Origin: Brachybacterium sp. FME24
GTDB lineage: Bacteria > Actinomycetota > Actinomycetes > Actinomycetales > Dermabacteraceae
Reading direction: 5' to 3'
NCBI RefSeq assembly: GCF_014897705.1
Contig: NZ_JABUXV010000003.1
Location: forward strand, 248,001-312,000
DNA: 64,000 bases
The first letter of the stretch is position 1, and each line of letters opens with the position of its first letter. The notes below the pieces were generated by a model that did not search any database, was not told the origin of the DNA, and worked only from the letters and a program-made list of their open reading frames with translations. Below, piece by piece: positions 11,521 to 24,132 of the stretch. Made by a program: the position numbers and the translations under genes.

Positions 11521-11586
11521 AGGAAAGCTCCTTCGACGAGGTCGGGATGCGAACAGTCTAGGGAGTTCGTACGACCGGCGCTCGCA

Positions 11587-11600
11587 GCCGCCGTCGCGGC
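11587..11600 (-). terminator. short hairpin downstream of lipoprotein gene
   Basis: GCCGC-CGTC-GCGGC lies 8 nt beyond the stop of the lipoprotein gene on the minus strand. The stem is only 5 bp with no T-run, so it may be a weak terminator or chance in GC-rich sequence. Confidence 0.3.
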
Positions 11601-11608
11601 GTGCTGGA

Positions 11609-12652
11609 TCACTCCCCGCTGGCACCCAGCGTGGTCAGGGTGGCGGCGATCGGCTGGATCGGCTCGCCGGAATCCTTCGCCGGGATGAACAGCGCCACGT
11701 GGGCGCCGTACTTGCGGATGTACTCCTTGGTGAACTCCTTCTTGCCGATCACCTTGGTGTACAGATTGTCGTCGCCGTACCGCATGGTCGCGCCGTCCTT
11801 GATGGACACGGTGCGGGTGGACAGCAGGGTCCCGATGACGATCGCGCCGCCGTCATCGGTGCGCAGCCCCACGAACTCCTCCTCCTTGACCGCGTACGTC
11901 TCCCGGATGGTCGCGGCCTCGTCCTTCTCCACGCCCCCGTTCAACTCGGTGCGCTCGGTCTGGATCTGCTTGTGCCGCTCGGTCTGGAAGGGGTCGGCGG
12001 CGAGCAGGCCGTCCGGATTGGCACGATCGCCGTCGGTCAGCACCGCGGCGTACAGCTCAAGCGCGGCAGCCGGAGCCATGACCAGGTCCTCGGCGTCCAG
12101 CGCGACCTTCTCGGCGCCCACGACCTCATTGGGCACGCTGGGCATCTCGATGCCCACGGCCTGCTGCGCCCAGCCCCAGCTGGTGTACGGAGACTGCGCA
12201 TCGGCCTGCTGCAGGGCCATGAAGAAGGGCACCCCGTCCTCGGCGGAGTCCTCGACCAGAGCGATCGCCATGCGCGGGAACTCGGTGGTGACCGTGGTCA
12301 TCGGCACCTTCAAGGTGTCGCTGGGCACGCTGAGGAACGTCGCCCACTCCTCGGCCTCGTCGATCATCGCGTAGGCCGCCTTGCGGAAATCCGTGGCGGA
12401 TCCGGAGACACGGGGCGCGAGCTTCTTGACGTCACGCGCCTTGTCAGCCGCCACCACCGCGGCGTTCACTTCGCTCACAGAGGTCGTGAACTGCTCGGCG
12501 GTGTTCACCGGGGTCGGCTCGCCGGCCGCGGGCCCCTCGGGGGGCGCGGGCGGGGTCTCCGGCTCGGACGCGCACGCGGCGAGCAGTCCGGAGGCGAGCA
12601 GGGTCCCCGCTCCGAGGAATACGCCACGGCGGGCGACGGGTCGGCTGGTCAT
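11609..12652 (-). CDS. putative Tat-exported lipoprotein, function unknown
   Basis: A 347-residue protein starting MTSRPVARRGVFLGAG, a twin-arginine-like signal (RRGVF) followed by a lipobox LLAAC, so it is probably exported folded and lipid-anchored. After a Pro/Glu/Ala-rich linker the mature part is about 280 residues of mixed helix with no motif I recognise. ATG 12652 has AAGGA 8 nt upstream and gives a normal signal length. An alternative ATG at 12697 overlaps the stop of the preceding membrane-protein gene (ATGA) and would add 15 residues. It is co-directional with that gene, suggesting a surface pair. Confidence 0.7.
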   Translation of the reverse strand: MTSRPVARRGVFLGAGTLLASGLLAACASEPETPPAPPEGPAAGEPTPVNTAEQFTTSVSEVNAAVVAADKARDVKKLAPRVSGSATDFRKAAYAMIDEAEEWATFLSVPSDTLKVPMTTVTTEFPRMAIALVEDSAEDGVPFFMALQQADAQSPYTSWGWAQQAVGIEMPSVPNEVVGAEKVALDAEDLVMAPAAALELYAAVLTDGDRANPDGLLAADPFQTERHKQIQTERTELNGGVEKDEAATIRETYAVKEEEFVGLRTDDGGAIVIGTLLSTRTVSIKDGATMRYGDDNLYTKVIGKKEFTKEYIRKYGAHVALFIPAKDSGEPIQPIAATLTTLGASGE

Positions 12653-12693
12653 CTGGATGTCCTTCCACGCGGGCCGGCGCAGGGTCTGGCGGG

Positions 12694-13695
12694 TCATCGG
12701 GGGTCCTCGCTGCTGAAGCCGTTCTCATCCGTCGTCGGGTCCGTGTCGTCGCTGACGACGTCGAGAGTCTCGGTGACATCCTCCGAGTGCGCAGACGACT
12801 CGGCGGGCTCCGTCTCGGCGGCACCGTCGTCCAGGTCCGCGGTGGCGACCGGTGCAGCGGCGCCGGGGACGGTGTGGACCGGGTCGTCCTCCGTGTCGAA
12901 CTCGTCGGCAGAGGAGTCCTCACCGGTGGAACCATCCACGACGGAGTTGTCGGCCACGGCGTGGTCGGCTACGGCGTCGTCGGCCACGGCGTCGTCACCG
13001 GCGTGCTCGACCGCGACGGCGGAGCTTCCCTCGCCGTCCTCCAGCTCGTGGGGCTCGTCCTCGCCGTCGCGGCGGCGACCGCCGAGCGAGACGACCAGCA
13101 GGACCAGGCCGATCACAGCGATCGCGGCACCACCGGCGTAGGCGAACGGCACCCACTCGTTCTCGTCCTCGACGGGCCAGGTGATCGTCACGGAATCGGC
13201 GCCCGGCGCAGTGCCGTCGGTGACGATGAGGATCGCACGGTAGACCTGCTTGTTCTCGTCATGCTCCCCCGCGGCGAAGTCGGCGACGTCCAGCGTGTAC
13301 GGCGTGGGCTTCGTGTCCACGGTGCGCCACAGGTCGGAGCCGGTCGGATCGCTCAGCTCGGTAGCGCCGTCCGGGTTGACCTCCTGGGTGCTGAGGCTGG
13401 TCCAGTCGCTCGCACCAGTGATCCGGGTGTACCGGGTCTCCGCGAGATAGGCCTCGATGTCACTGTTGTCCGCGGTGATGAGGGAGACGTCCGAGGCACC
13501 CTCGATGGTCACCTCACCCTCCATGCCGCCGACGTACAGCACGCCCGGGTCGATGACCACGGCCGCGCCGGGATCTCCGAGCTCGACCGTGGCGGTGGTC
13601 TCGGTGGCCGGCGCCCAGGTGGTCTCGCCGAGGCGGCCCAGGACCAGCCCGATCAATCCGATCAGGACCAGGAGGACGGCAAGGAGTCGTTGCAC
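12694..13695 (-). CDS. membrane protein with acidic repetitive cytoplasmic tail, function unknown
   Basis: A 333-residue protein. An N-terminal membrane helix ([19 protein letters not shown]) is followed by about 170 residues, probably outside the membrane, rich in beta-forming sequence. A second helix ([20 protein letters not shown], near residue 200) comes next. The tail of about 115 residues is Asp/Glu/Ala/Val-rich with a repeated D-[DHN]-A/S-V-A/V-D pattern, likely disordered. GTG 13695 has AAGGAG 9 nt upstream. It precedes and may overlap the lipoprotein gene. I do not recognise the extracytoplasmic domain. Confidence 0.7.
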   Translation of the reverse strand: MQRLLAVLLVLIGLIGLVLGRLGETTWAPATETTATVELGDPGAAVVIDPGVLYVGGMEGEVTIEGASDVSLITADNSDIEAYLAETRYTRITGASDWTSLSTQEVNPDGATELSDPTGSDLWRTVDTKPTPYTLDVADFAAGEHDENKQVYRAILIVTDGTAPGADSVTITWPVEDENEWVPFAYAGGAAIAVIGLVLLVVSLGGRRRDGEDEPHELEDGEGSSAVAVEHAGDDAVADDAVADHAVADNSVVDGSTGEDSSADEFDTEDDPVHTVPGAAAPVATADLDDGAAETEPAESSAHSEDVTETLDVVSDDTDPTTDENGFSSEDPR

Positions 13696-13909
13696 GATGG
13701 GGTGCTCCTTCAAGGTGGCCCGGAAGCGGGCCAAAGCGGTGGACCTGTCCACGATAAGTGTGCGGGGAGCGTCGCGACAGGGCCGCGTGACCATGTCCAC
13801 CCAGGTAAAGAGGGCCTCAACCGCGCCCCATGGGCGTTCGCGTCCCATCTCTCCTGCTCCCGGATTCCGCCCCGGGGTCGCGTCGTCAGTTCCACCGGGC
13901 CAGGTGTCG

Positions 13910-13915
13910 TACCCT
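13910..13915 (+). promoter_or_regulatory. probable -10 box of a leaderless nucS transcript
   Basis: TACCCT lies 6 nt before GTG 13922 and there is no Shine-Dalgarno sequence. This is the geometry of a leaderless mRNA whose first base is the start codon. A -35 element is not convincing. Confidence 0.5.
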
Positions 13916-13921
13916 GTCGGG

Positions 13922-14629
13922 GTGCGTCTCGTCGTTGCTCGTTGTTCCGTCGACTACACCGGTCGACTCACCGCCCACCTCCCGTTGGCCCCACGATTGC
14001 TCATCGTCAAGGCCGACGGCAGCGTGCTGATCCATTCGGACGGAGGCAGCTACAAGCCTCTGAACTGGATGAGCCCTCCCTGCACCCTGCGCACCACCAC
14101 GCGCAGTGCCGAGGAGGCCGCCGGCGACCTCGAGGGTGAGTGGCTCGAGCAGTGGGACGTCGTCCACGGCAAGTCCGGCGATCGCCTGCGGGTACGCCTG
14201 CACGAGACCTTCTCGGACTCGGCCCACGACCTCGGCATCGATCCCGGCCTGCAGAAGGACGGCATCGAGGCTCACCTCCAGGCCCTGCTCGCCGACAATA
14301 TCGAGACCCTCGGCACCGGCTGGTCGCTGGTGCGCCGCGAGTACAGCACCGCGATCGGCCCGGTCGACATCCTCGCCCGGGACGCCGACGGCGGCTCCGT
14401 GGCCATCGAGATCAAGCGGCGCGGCGAGATCGACGGCGTCGAGCAGCTCACGCGCTATCTCGAACTGCTCAATCGCGACCCCCTGCTCTCCCCGGTGCGC
14501 GGCATCTTCGCCGCTCAGGCCATCAAGCCCCAGGCCCGCGTGCTCGCCGGCGACCGCGGGATCTCCTGCGTGACACTCGACTACGACGCCCTGCGCGGCA
14601 TCGACGACGTCGACTCACGCCTGTTCTGA
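13922..14629 (+). CDS. nucS: mismatch endonuclease NucS/EndoMS
   Basis: NucS (235 residues) is the endonuclease of the non-canonical mismatch repair pathway in actinobacteria that lack MutS/MutL. It cuts both strands at mismatches and works with the beta clamp. The N-terminal dimerisation/DNA-binding half starts [15 protein letters not shown]. The C-terminal RecB-like nuclease half has the PD-(D/E)XK site: D149 in GPVDIL, then E163 and K165 in [11 protein letters not shown] 13922 matches the conserved N-terminus of the family. It is divergent from the membrane/lipoprotein pair and 32 bp upstream of nagA; nucS is commonly found near the atp operon in actinobacteria. Confidence 0.93.
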   Translation: MRLVVARCSVDYTGRLTAHLPLAPRLLIVKADGSVLIHSDGGSYKPLNWMSPPCTLRTTTRSAEEAAGDLEGEWLEQWDVVHGKSGDRLRVRLHETFSDSAHDLGIDPGLQKDGIEAHLQALLADNIETLGTGWSLVRREYSTAIGPVDILARDADGGSVAIEIKRRGEIDGVEQLTRYLELLNRDPLLSPVRGIFAAQAIKPQARVLAGDRGISCVTLDYDALRGIDDVDSRLF

Positions 14630-14661
14630 CCCGCCGGCAACCCCACCCTCCAGGAGTTCCC

Positions 14662-15924
14662 TTGTCCACCGCCGCGTCCCCGGATCACTCCTCCGCTCCA
14701 GGCCGGTCGGCCTCCTCCCCCACCGCTGTTCCCGTCGAGCTCGCCGTGCACGGCACCGCGGTGCTCGAGCAGGGCGTGGTCCCCGATGCCCTGATCCTCC
14801 TCGCCGGCGGCGACATCATCTGGTCGGGGCCCGCAGCCCACGCCCCCGCGTATGCGGCCCAGGAGTCGCTCGCGCACGACGGCCTGATCCTCCCGGGGCT
14901 CGTGGACCTGCACTGCCACGGCGGCGGCGGGGTCTCCTTCCCGGACGCCACCACGGCGGAGGAGATGCTCACGGCGGTCCAAGAGCATCGCCGCCACGGC
15001 ACCACTTCCCTGGTCGCGTCCCTCGTCACCGCCGACGCCGCCACCCTGCGCCAGCGTGTCGGCGATCTCGCGCAGCTCGCGGCCGACGGGGAGATCGCCG
15101 GCATCCACCTCGAGGGGCCCTTCATCTCCGTCGCACGCCGCGGGGCGCAGAACCCTGAGCACATCACCGGCGGCAACCCGGATCTGGTGCGGGAGCTCTC
15201 CCAGATCGCCGGGGGCGCGCTCGCGACCATGACCGTCGCTCCCGAGGCCGAGGACGCCGACGCCGTGATCGAGGCCCTCTCCGAAGTGGGCGCCGTCCCC
15301 TCGCTCGGGCACACCGACGGCTCGAGCGCGCAGTTGACCCGGGCCGTCGCGGTCTCTCGCGCGGAGCTGCGACGAGAGCGCGGCCGCTCGGCCCTGCCCA
15401 CGGCGACGCACCTGTTCAACGGGATGCGTCCGATCCATCACCGCGATCCGGGCCCCGCTCTCGCGGCGCTCGACGCCGCCTCGCGCGGAGAGCTCGTGGT
15501 CGAGGTGATCGCCGACGGCGTGCACCTCGACGCCCGGACCGTCGCCCATGTCTTCTCGGTCGCCGCCGAGGATTGCGTGATGCTGGTGACCGACGCGATG
15601 GCCGCGACCGGGATGCCCGACGGGCAGTACCGGCTCGGAGCCCTGGAGGTCACGGTTCAGGCCGGGGTCGCGACCCTGACCGGCGAGACCTCGATCGCCG
15701 GAGGTACCGCGCACCTCCTGGAGGTGGTGCGTCACGCTGTGCTGGAAGCGGGCGTGGATCTGGTGCTCGCTGTCCGCGCGGCCTCCGTGGTCCCGGCCTC
15801 GGTGCTGGGCCTGCAGGATCGGATCGGCTCACTCGCAGCGGGCCGTCGCGCCGATGTGCTGCTCGTGGATGCGCAGTGGAACCCGGTCACGGTGTACCGC
15901 CATGGGGTTCGCGTCGACGACTGA
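14662..15924 (+). CDS. nagA: N-acetylglucosamine-6-phosphate deacetylase
   Basis: NagA (420 residues) deacetylates GlcNAc-6-phosphate to glucosamine-6-phosphate during aminosugar use or cell-wall recycling. The amidohydrolase barrel is recognisable by LVDLHCHGGGG, HLEGPFIS, SLGHTDG, THLFNGM and the catalytic aspartate region LVTDAMAATGM. The start appears to be TTG 14662: CAGGAG lies 6 nt upstream and no ATG or GTG fits the conserved start. The first 25 residues are Ser/Ala/Pro-rich and extra to the family. It is co-directional with nucS but probably functionally unrelated. No nagB or aminosugar transporter is adjacent. Confidence 0.88.
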   Translation: MSTAASPDHSSAPGRSASSPTAVPVELAVHGTAVLEQGVVPDALILLAGGDIIWSGPAAHAPAYAAQESLAHDGLILPGLVDLHCHGGGGVSFPDATTAEEMLTAVQEHRRHGTTSLVASLVTADAATLRQRVGDLAQLAADGEIAGIHLEGPFISVARRGAQNPEHITGGNPDLVRELSQIAGGALATMTVAPEAEDADAVIEALSEVGAVPSLGHTDGSSAQLTRAVAVSRAELRRERGRSALPTATHLFNGMRPIHHRDPGPALAALDAASRGELVVEVIADGVHLDARTVAHVFSVAAEDCVMLVTDAMAATGMPDGQYRLGALEVTVQAGVATLTGETSIAGGTAHLLEVVRHAVLEAGVDLVLAVRAASVVPASVLGLQDRIGSLAAGRRADVLLVDAQWNPVTVYRHGVRVDD

Positions 15925-15965
15925 GGTGGTCCACTGCTGAGCTGGTAGAGCCCAACACCCTCAGC

Positions 15966-16418
15966 TCAGTCGGCGTCGCCGATGACGAGACCGGTCGGCG
16001 CTCCCTCGATCCAGGAATTCATGGCTGCGCCGGAAGCGAGGTCGACGATCGCGAGGATCGTCCGGTCCCCTCGCAAGGTGAACTCCACGAGATAGGAATC
16101 CGCATCGCCCTCGGTCCGTGAGGGCAGCCGCCGTCGGGAGACGTCGAGGATCGCGGAACGGCGGATGACCACCTCTGGTCGCACCCGGACCGAGAACGCA
16201 CGGAACCAGCGCAGACGGTCAGTGCCGAACCGCATCATGCCGTGCTGCCAGCTCGAGCCGCCCACCAGTCCACGGCGCTGCAGCGAGCACTCGAAGGCGC
16301 CGCGCTGCCGCGAGAGCGCCACCTGCCGGCCGACCAGCACAAGCGCGAACATCAGTGCCAGGACGACGAAGAGCATCCCGATCCCCGCGAGGAGGACCGG
16401 GATGCTCATGTCGATCAT
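15966..16418 (-). CDS. DUF2550 membrane protein
   Basis: A 150-residue protein with one N-terminal membrane helix (residues about 6-28) and a cytoplasmic domain of beta character with GAFECSLQRRG and SSWQHGMMRFG, the recognisable DUF2550 start. It follows atpC by 18 bp on the same strand, the position this family holds in many actinobacteria, so it is the tail of the ATP synthase run. The function is unknown. A second ATG three codons in (16409) is an equally possible start. It converges on nagA across 41 bp. Confidence 0.8.
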   Translation of the reverse strand: MIDMSIPVLLAGIGMLFVVLALMFALVLVGRQVALSRQRGAFECSLQRRGLVGGSSWQHGMMRFGTDRLRWFRAFSVRVRPEVVIRRSAILDVSRRRLPSRTEGDADSYLVEFTLRGDRTILAIVDLASGAAMNSWIEGAPTGLVIGDAD

Positions 16419-16436
16419 GGACGGGCTATGCGCCGC

Positions 16437-19128
<2,692 letters not shown>

Positions 19129-19199
19129 GTCTCTCCTCGTACGTGGCGATCGATCGGCGTCCGTCGTGCCCGCCGCGAAGGGCGGGCACAGTGATCGGA

Positions 19200-20822
19200 T
19201 CAACCGCGGACGATGGTCTCCTGGTCGATGTCTTCGTCCTCGAGGCTCGAATCGACGTCGTTCACCGGGGTCTTGCCCTTCCCGGCGAGGAAGTCCCTCT
19301 TGACCTCGTCCAGGATGCTGGACAGCTCCTCCTCGGTCGAGGACTCGAACTTCTTCGAGCCGCGGATCGCCTCGAGCACGCCGCCGTTGTGGCGAAGATG
19401 CTCCAGCAGCTGCGATTCGAAATCGCGCACGTCTTCCAGATCGATGTCGTCGAACTTGCCCCGGGTTCCGGCCCAGATCGAGACGACCTCCTCCTCCATC
19501 GGGAAGGGCGAGCTCTGGTTCTGCTTGAGCAGCTCCATGAGGCGGGCGCCGCGGTTCAGCTGCTGCTTGGACGCGCCGTCCAGATCCGAGGCGAACATCG
19601 CGAACGCCTCGAGGTCGCGGAACTGCGCGAGGGAGATCTTCAGCGTTCCCGAGACCGACCTCATGGCCTTGGTCTGGGCGGAGCCACCCACCCGCGAGAC
19701 CGAGACGCCGACGTCGACCGCCGGGCGCTGGTTCGCGTTGAACAGGTCCGACTGCAGGAAGCACTGTCCGTCGGTGATCGAGATGACGTTGGTCGGGATG
19801 TAGGCGGAGACGTCGTTCGCCTTGGTCTCGATGATCGGCAGACCGGTCATCGACCCGCCACCCATCGCGTCCGACAGCTTCGCGCAACGCTCCAGCAGAC
19901 GGGAGTGCAGGTAGAAGACGTCACCCGGGTAGGCCTCACGGCCCGGCGGACGGCGCAGCAGCAGCGAGACGGCGCGGTACGCCTCCGCCTGCTTGGAGAG
20001 GTCATCAAAGACGATGAGAACGTGCTTGCCCTCGTACATCCAGTGCTGGCCGATGGCCGAGCCGGCGTAGGGGGCGATGTACTTGAAGCCAGCCGGGTCG
20101 GAGGCCGGGGCCGCCACGATGGTGGTGTACTCCAGGGCGCCGGACTGCTCGAGGGTCGAGCGCACCGAGGCGATGGTCGAGCCCTTCTGGCCGACTGCGA
20201 CATATATGCAGCGAACCTGCTTGTCCGGGTCGCCGGACTCCCAGTTCGTCTTCTGGTTCAGGATCGTGTCCAGCGCGATGGCGGTCTTGCCGGTCTGGCG
20301 GTCGCCGATGATCAGCTGGCGCTGACCGCGGCCGATCGGGGTCATCGCGTCGATGGCCTTGATCCCGGTCTCCAGCGGCTCCTTGACGCTCTTGCGCTGC
20401 ATGACGCCGGGCGCCTGCAGCTCGAGGGCGCGACGACCGACGCTCTCGATCGAGCCGAGGCCATCGATGGGCGCTCCCGTGGGGTCGACCACGCGACCGA
20501 GATAGCCGTCGCCGACCGGGACGGAGAGGACCTCGCCGGTGCGACGAACTTCCTGACCCTCCGCGATGCCGGCGAACTCGCCGAGCACCACGACGCCGAT
20601 CTCACGCAGTTCGAGGTTCAGCGCCAGTCCCAGCTCGCCGTTCTCGAAGCGGACCAACTCGTTGGCCATGACGTTGGGCAGGCCCTCGACGCGAGCGATG
20701 CCGTCGGCCGACTCGGTGACGCGGCCGATCTCCTCGCGGTCGGTGGAGCCTGCCTGGTAGGTGGACACCGAGGTGTCCAGGGCGTGCCGGATGTCCTCCG
20801 GACGGATCGTGAGCTCAGCCAT
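19200..20822 (-). CDS. atpA: ATP synthase alpha subunit
   Basis: The non-catalytic nucleotide-binding alpha subunit of F1 (540 residues). It shows [18 protein letters not shown] (P-loop) and the alpha signature near residue 365 with [17 protein letters not shown]. The C-terminal 25 residues are extra and acidic ([14 protein letters not shown]), a tail common in actinobacterial alpha subunits and linked in mycobacteria to suppression of ATP hydrolysis. Whether the tail acts that way here is inference. Confidence 0.97.
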   Translation of the reverse strand: MAELTIRPEDIRHALDTSVSTYQAGSTDREEIGRVTESADGIARVEGLPNVMANELVRFENGELGLALNLELREIGVVVLGEFAGIAEGQEVRRTGEVLSVPVGDGYLGRVVDPTGAPIDGLGSIESVGRRALELQAPGVMQRKSVKEPLETGIKAIDAMTPIGRGQRQLIIGDRQTGKTAIALDTILNQKTNWESGDPDKQVRCIYVAVGQKGSTIASVRSTLEQSGALEYTTIVAAPASDPAGFKYIAPYAGSAIGQHWMYEGKHVLIVFDDLSKQAEAYRAVSLLLRRPPGREAYPGDVFYLHSRLLERCAKLSDAMGGGSMTGLPIIETKANDVSAYIPTNVISITDGQCFLQSDLFNANQRPAVDVGVSVSRVGGSAQTKAMRSVSGTLKISLAQFRDLEAFAMFASDLDGASKQQLNRGARLMELLKQNQSSPFPMEEEVVSIWAGTRGKFDDIDLEDVRDFESQLLEHLRHNGGVLEAIRGSKKFESSTEEELSSILDEVKRDFLAGKGKTPVNDVDSSLEDEDIDQETIVRG

Positions 20823-20904
20823 CGCGGTGCTTCGCTTCCTCTCGTGGTCCCGTCGCTGCGGGAAGTGATGTGGGGTGCTGGGGTGAGTGCCGCGGCCGGA
20901 GCCG

Positions 20905-21720
20905 TCAGGACTCCAGGTGTTCGCGTGCCTTGGCCAGGCGTGCGAGGACGGTTGCGTCGTAGAGGTCGTCTCCGACGTGGATGCGCAGACCGCCGACGAC
21001 GTCCGGCGAGACCTCGAGGTTCATCTGCACCTCACGCCCGTAGATGCGCGCGAGCACAGCACCGAGGCGGGACTGCTGGGCCTCGTCGAGAGACCGCGAG
21101 GTCTCCACCACGGCCAGGAGGCGGCTGCGACGCTCAGACGCGAACTCCGCGAACTCGCGCACACGGCGCGAGGGCTTCTGCGCGGTGGGCCGCGACACGG
21201 CGCGGGCCGCGAGCGCCACGGTGAGCCGATGGGCTCGGCCCTCCAGCAGCGAGCGAGCCACGGCCCCGCGCGCCGAGGTATCCCCGCGCGCATCGTCGAA
21301 GCTCGAGGACAGCTCCGCGCTGTCATCGATCAGGCGGGAGAACTGGAACAGCTCCTCCTCGACCTGGGCGAGGCAGCCCTCGTGCTCGGACTGCTCGAGC
21401 AGAGCGATCACACCCAGCCGTTCGAGGGCCTCGAGGATGTCCTCCTGCTCGGACCAGCGCCGACGCACGACCTCGAGCGTGAGGGAGAGGGCCGTGTCGC
21501 TGACCTTGCCGGTCAGCAAGGTGCGCACTGCCGTCTCCTTCACCTCGCCGCCGCGACCGGAGTCGCTCAGCAGACGCACGAGCTGATTGCTGGAATCGAT
21601 CGCATCGGCGATCGCGAACAGTTCGTCCGCGGTGCTGTCCAACGAGGGGTCGCGCGTCGCGAAGACGGGCTGGGCCTGCTGGACGACCTCGTCGAACGAG
21701 GTGGAGGAAGTTCCTCGCAT
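20905..21720 (-). CDS. atpH: ATP synthase delta subunit
   Basis: The delta (OSCP) subunit of 271 residues, which joins the peripheral stalk to the top of F1. It is about 90 residues longer than E. coli delta, as is usual in actinobacteria. The conserved C-terminal part reads [25 protein letters not shown] 21720 has AAGGACCAGTG upstream; a GTG one codon earlier is less likely. It starts 9 bp after the atpF stop. Confidence 0.94.
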   Translation of the reverse strand: MRGTSSTSFDEVVQQAQPVFATRDPSLDSTADELFAIADAIDSSNQLVRLLSDSGRGGEVKETAVRTLLTGKVSDTALSLTLEVVRRRWSEQEDILEALERLGVIALLEQSEHEGCLAQVEEELFQFSRLIDDSAELSSSFDDARGDTSARGAVARSLLEGRAHRLTVALAARAVSRPTAQKPSRRVREFAEFASERRSRLLAVVETSRSLDEAQQSRLGAVLARIYGREVQMNLEVSPDVVGGLRIHVGDDLYDATVLARLAKAREHLES

Positions 21721-21729
21721 CACTGGTCC

Positions 21730-22275
21730 TTATCGGGTGGCGGACTGGTTCGACTCGAGGTCGTCCAGGAACCGGTCGATCACGCGGCGGGAGCGCTCGT
21801 CATCGGTGAGGGACTCCCCGACAATCTTCGATGCCAGGTCGCTGGCGAGAGAACCGACCTCGCCGCGCAGCTCGGTCGAGGCGGCGATACGCTCGGCACT
21901 CAGCTGCTGACGCCCAGCCGTGAGCACACGGTCCGACTCGGATTCGGCGCGGGACTTGGCCTGGTCGACGATCTGCTGACCGTCCTGGCGTGACTTCTCG
22001 CGGATGCCGGCGGCTTCCTGCCGGGCAGCTGCGAGCTCCTGCTCCTGCTGTTCGCGGAGCTGATCGGCCTGCTCTTGGATCTTCTCCGCGTGGCGAATGC
22101 CGCCTTCGATCTTCTCGGCACGTTCGTCGAGCACGGCGTTCATGCGGGGAAGCACGAACTTCATGAAGACGAGCGCGAAGATCACCAGGAAGATCAGCGA
22201 CCAGACGATCTCCTGCGGGAGAGGGATCAGCAGTCGCCAACCGGGAACGGCGCCTTCTGCTTCTGCCAGAATCAT
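21730..22275 (-). CDS. atpF: ATP synthase b subunit
   Basis: The b subunit (181 residues), the membrane-anchored peripheral stalk. One membrane helix (IVWSLIFLVIFALVFMKFVLP, residues about 24-44) is followed by a long charged coiled coil (DERAEKIEGGIRHAEKIQ onward). Stop TAA is unusual in this GC-rich window. It lies 10 bp after atpE. Confidence 0.95.
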   Translation of the reverse strand: MILAEAEGAVPGWRLLIPLPQEIVWSLIFLVIFALVFMKFVLPRMNAVLDERAEKIEGGIRHAEKIQEQADQLREQQEQELAAARQEAAGIREKSRQDGQQIVDQAKSRAESESDRVLTAGRQQLSAERIAASTELRGEVGSLASDLASKIVGESLTDDERSRRVIDRFLDDLESNQSATR

Positions 22276-22285
22276 GGATTCTGCC

Positions 22286-22552
<267 letters not shown>

Positions 22553-22623
22553 TCAGTTCTGGGGGTCGAGGTGGGCTGGTGCCCGCGAGGAGGGTCCGTC
22601 AGGACCGGCATCCCGCAGGGAGG

Positions 22624-23433
22624 TCAGTGCTCGTCACTCGTGGCGAGCTGGATGTACACCGCGGTCAGCATCGTGAAGATGAAGGCCTGCAGTGCGGCCA
22701 CGAAGATCTCGAAGCCGTAGATGCCGATGGCCATCGCGCCGGCGAAGGGGCTGATCGCGATGAGCCAGCCGCCGGAGAACAGCAGCGCGTGCGTCATGCC
22801 GATGAAGACCACGATCATCATGTGGCCGGCGACCATGTTGGCGAGCAGTCGGATCGTCAGCGAGGCCCAGCGGATCACGACGACCTGCAGCAGCTCGATC
22901 GGGATCAGCAGGATGTAGATCGGCCAGGGGATGCCCGGGGGCATCGTCTCGCTCTTGAGGTAGCCCAGGAAGCCGTGCTTGCGCACGCCTGCCGTCACGT
23001 AGGTGACGAAGGTCCACAGGGCGAGCAGCAGCGGCAGACCGACCACCGAGGTGCCCGCGAGATTCAGACCGGGGATCACCCCGGCCAGGTTCATCGACAG
23101 GATGAAGAAGAACATCGTGATGAGCATCGGGGCGAAGCGCTTGCCGTCCTTGAGCCCGAGCGTGTTCGCGATGATGTTGTTGTTCACGAAGTCGATGACC
23201 AGCTCGACGACGCTCTGCACACGACCGGGAATCAGCTTCGATCGGGACGCGATCAGGCACATGGCGATCAGGACGACGGCGAGAATGATGAGCCGCACGA
23301 GCTGGACGCGGTTGAACTCGAACCAGGTCCCCTCGAAGAGCAGGGCCTCGGGGAAGAACTCACCCAAGGTGGGGATGTGGAAGAACGAATCGCCCTCTGC
23401 GTACAGCGTAGGGCTGAGGTCTGCGGTGTTCAG
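22624..23433 (-). CDS. atpB: ATP synthase a subunit, probable CTG start
   Basis: The a subunit with the proton half-channels. About six membrane helices are visible, with the essential arginine in the helix IRLLANMVAGHMM. The last ATG/GTG/TTG-type start is a TTG at 23367, but that TTG encodes the Leu of PTLGEFFPEALLFEG, which belongs to the conserved pre-helix segment, and it has no ribosome binding site. In frame upstream, CTG 23433 is preceded by GGGAG-ATCGAG (perfect spacing) and gives LNTADLSPTLYAEGDSFFHI. An in-frame stop lies beyond it with no ATG, GTG or TTG between. I annotate the CTG start (269 residues); the conservative version ends at 23367. Confidence 0.88.
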   Translation of the reverse strand: MNTADLSPTLYAEGDSFFHIPTLGEFFPEALLFEGTWFEFNRVQLVRLIILAVVLIAMCLIASRSKLIPGRVQSVVELVIDFVNNNIIANTLGLKDGKRFAPMLITMFFFILSMNLAGVIPGLNLAGTSVVGLPLLLALWTFVTYVTAGVRKHGFLGYLKSETMPPGIPWPIYILLIPIELLQVVVIRWASLTIRLLANMVAGHMMIVVFIGMTHALLFSGGWLIAISPFAGAMAIGIYGFEIFVAALQAFIFTMLTAVYIQLATSDEH

Positions 23434-23634
23434 CTCGATCTCCCGTGGTCGTATGGCCTGACGTAGCAGCGTCGGCCGTGGCCGTCATAACGATCGTGAC
23501 CGACCCGGGTGCGGCCACCGTGCGTACGGCGATGGACGCCGCGTGAGCGTTCCGGGTGGTCGATCAGTGGTCGAACTCGCTGCGGTAATGCACCGTGATC
23601 AGCGGTCGAGCACCTCCGAAATCATAACAGAGAG

Positions 23635-24132
23635 TCACGCTGAGCTCTCATCCTCGACGGCGCCTGCGACCGGCTCCACATCCAGTGACTGACGGGACCG
23701 TGCAAGCAGAACGGCCTCGACCGCTATGGCCGACACCGCGCCGACCAGCAGTGCTAGTCCGATCCATCGCGTGGAGACGGCGTCCATGTCCCGGACGAGG
23801 ACCAGGACGAGGATCACAACGAGCATTTTGATCGCCCACGTGCCGAGCACCGTCGCCGCCATCGTCACCGGGGTCAAGCGCTTCCCGGTCATGGCGATCG
23901 CCACCGTCGGCAGGACGATGACCAAGGTGAGCCCTGCGCCGATCAGCGCGCCGTTGACGGCAGGACCGTCAGCGCTGAGCACGGCGACCGCCAGGACGAT
24001 CCCGTCGAGCACCAGAGCGACGACCAGGGCGATGATCGTGGCCCGTCGCATGGCGCGGTCACCCACGGCGCGTCGGCGGGGCTGCGGCCGGCTCTGCGCA
24101 GGCGTGGCGGAGTTGTCAGGGTGAGGGGACAT
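23635..24132 (-). CDS. AtpI-like membrane protein preceding the ATP synthase
   Basis: A 165-residue protein with a basic, Pro/Arg-rich start and four predicted membrane helices (near 31-53, 60-80, 92-112 and 120-142), then an acidic tail. It lies between wecA and atpB, 201 bp upstream of the atpB start and overlapping the wecA stop by 17 bp, where actinobacteria have the ATP synthase I protein. AtpI is implicated in c-ring assembly or cation supply. Sequence similarity to AtpI is weak, so the call rests on position and topology. Confidence 0.7.
   Translation of the reverse strand: MSPHPDNSATPAQSRPQPRRRAVGDRAMRRATIIALVVALVLDGIVLAVAVLSADGPAVNGALIGAGLTLVIVLPTVAIAMTGKRLTPVTMAATVLGTWAIKMLVVILVLVLVRDMDAVSTRWIGLALLVGAVSAIAVEAVLLARSRQSLDVEPVAGAVEDESSA

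Noticed and set aside
15937-15969. Inverted repeat CTGAGCT/AGCTCAG between nagA and DUF2550 gene
   Set aside because: Seven base pairs with a loop of about 19 nt, reaching into the stop codon; not convincing as a terminator.
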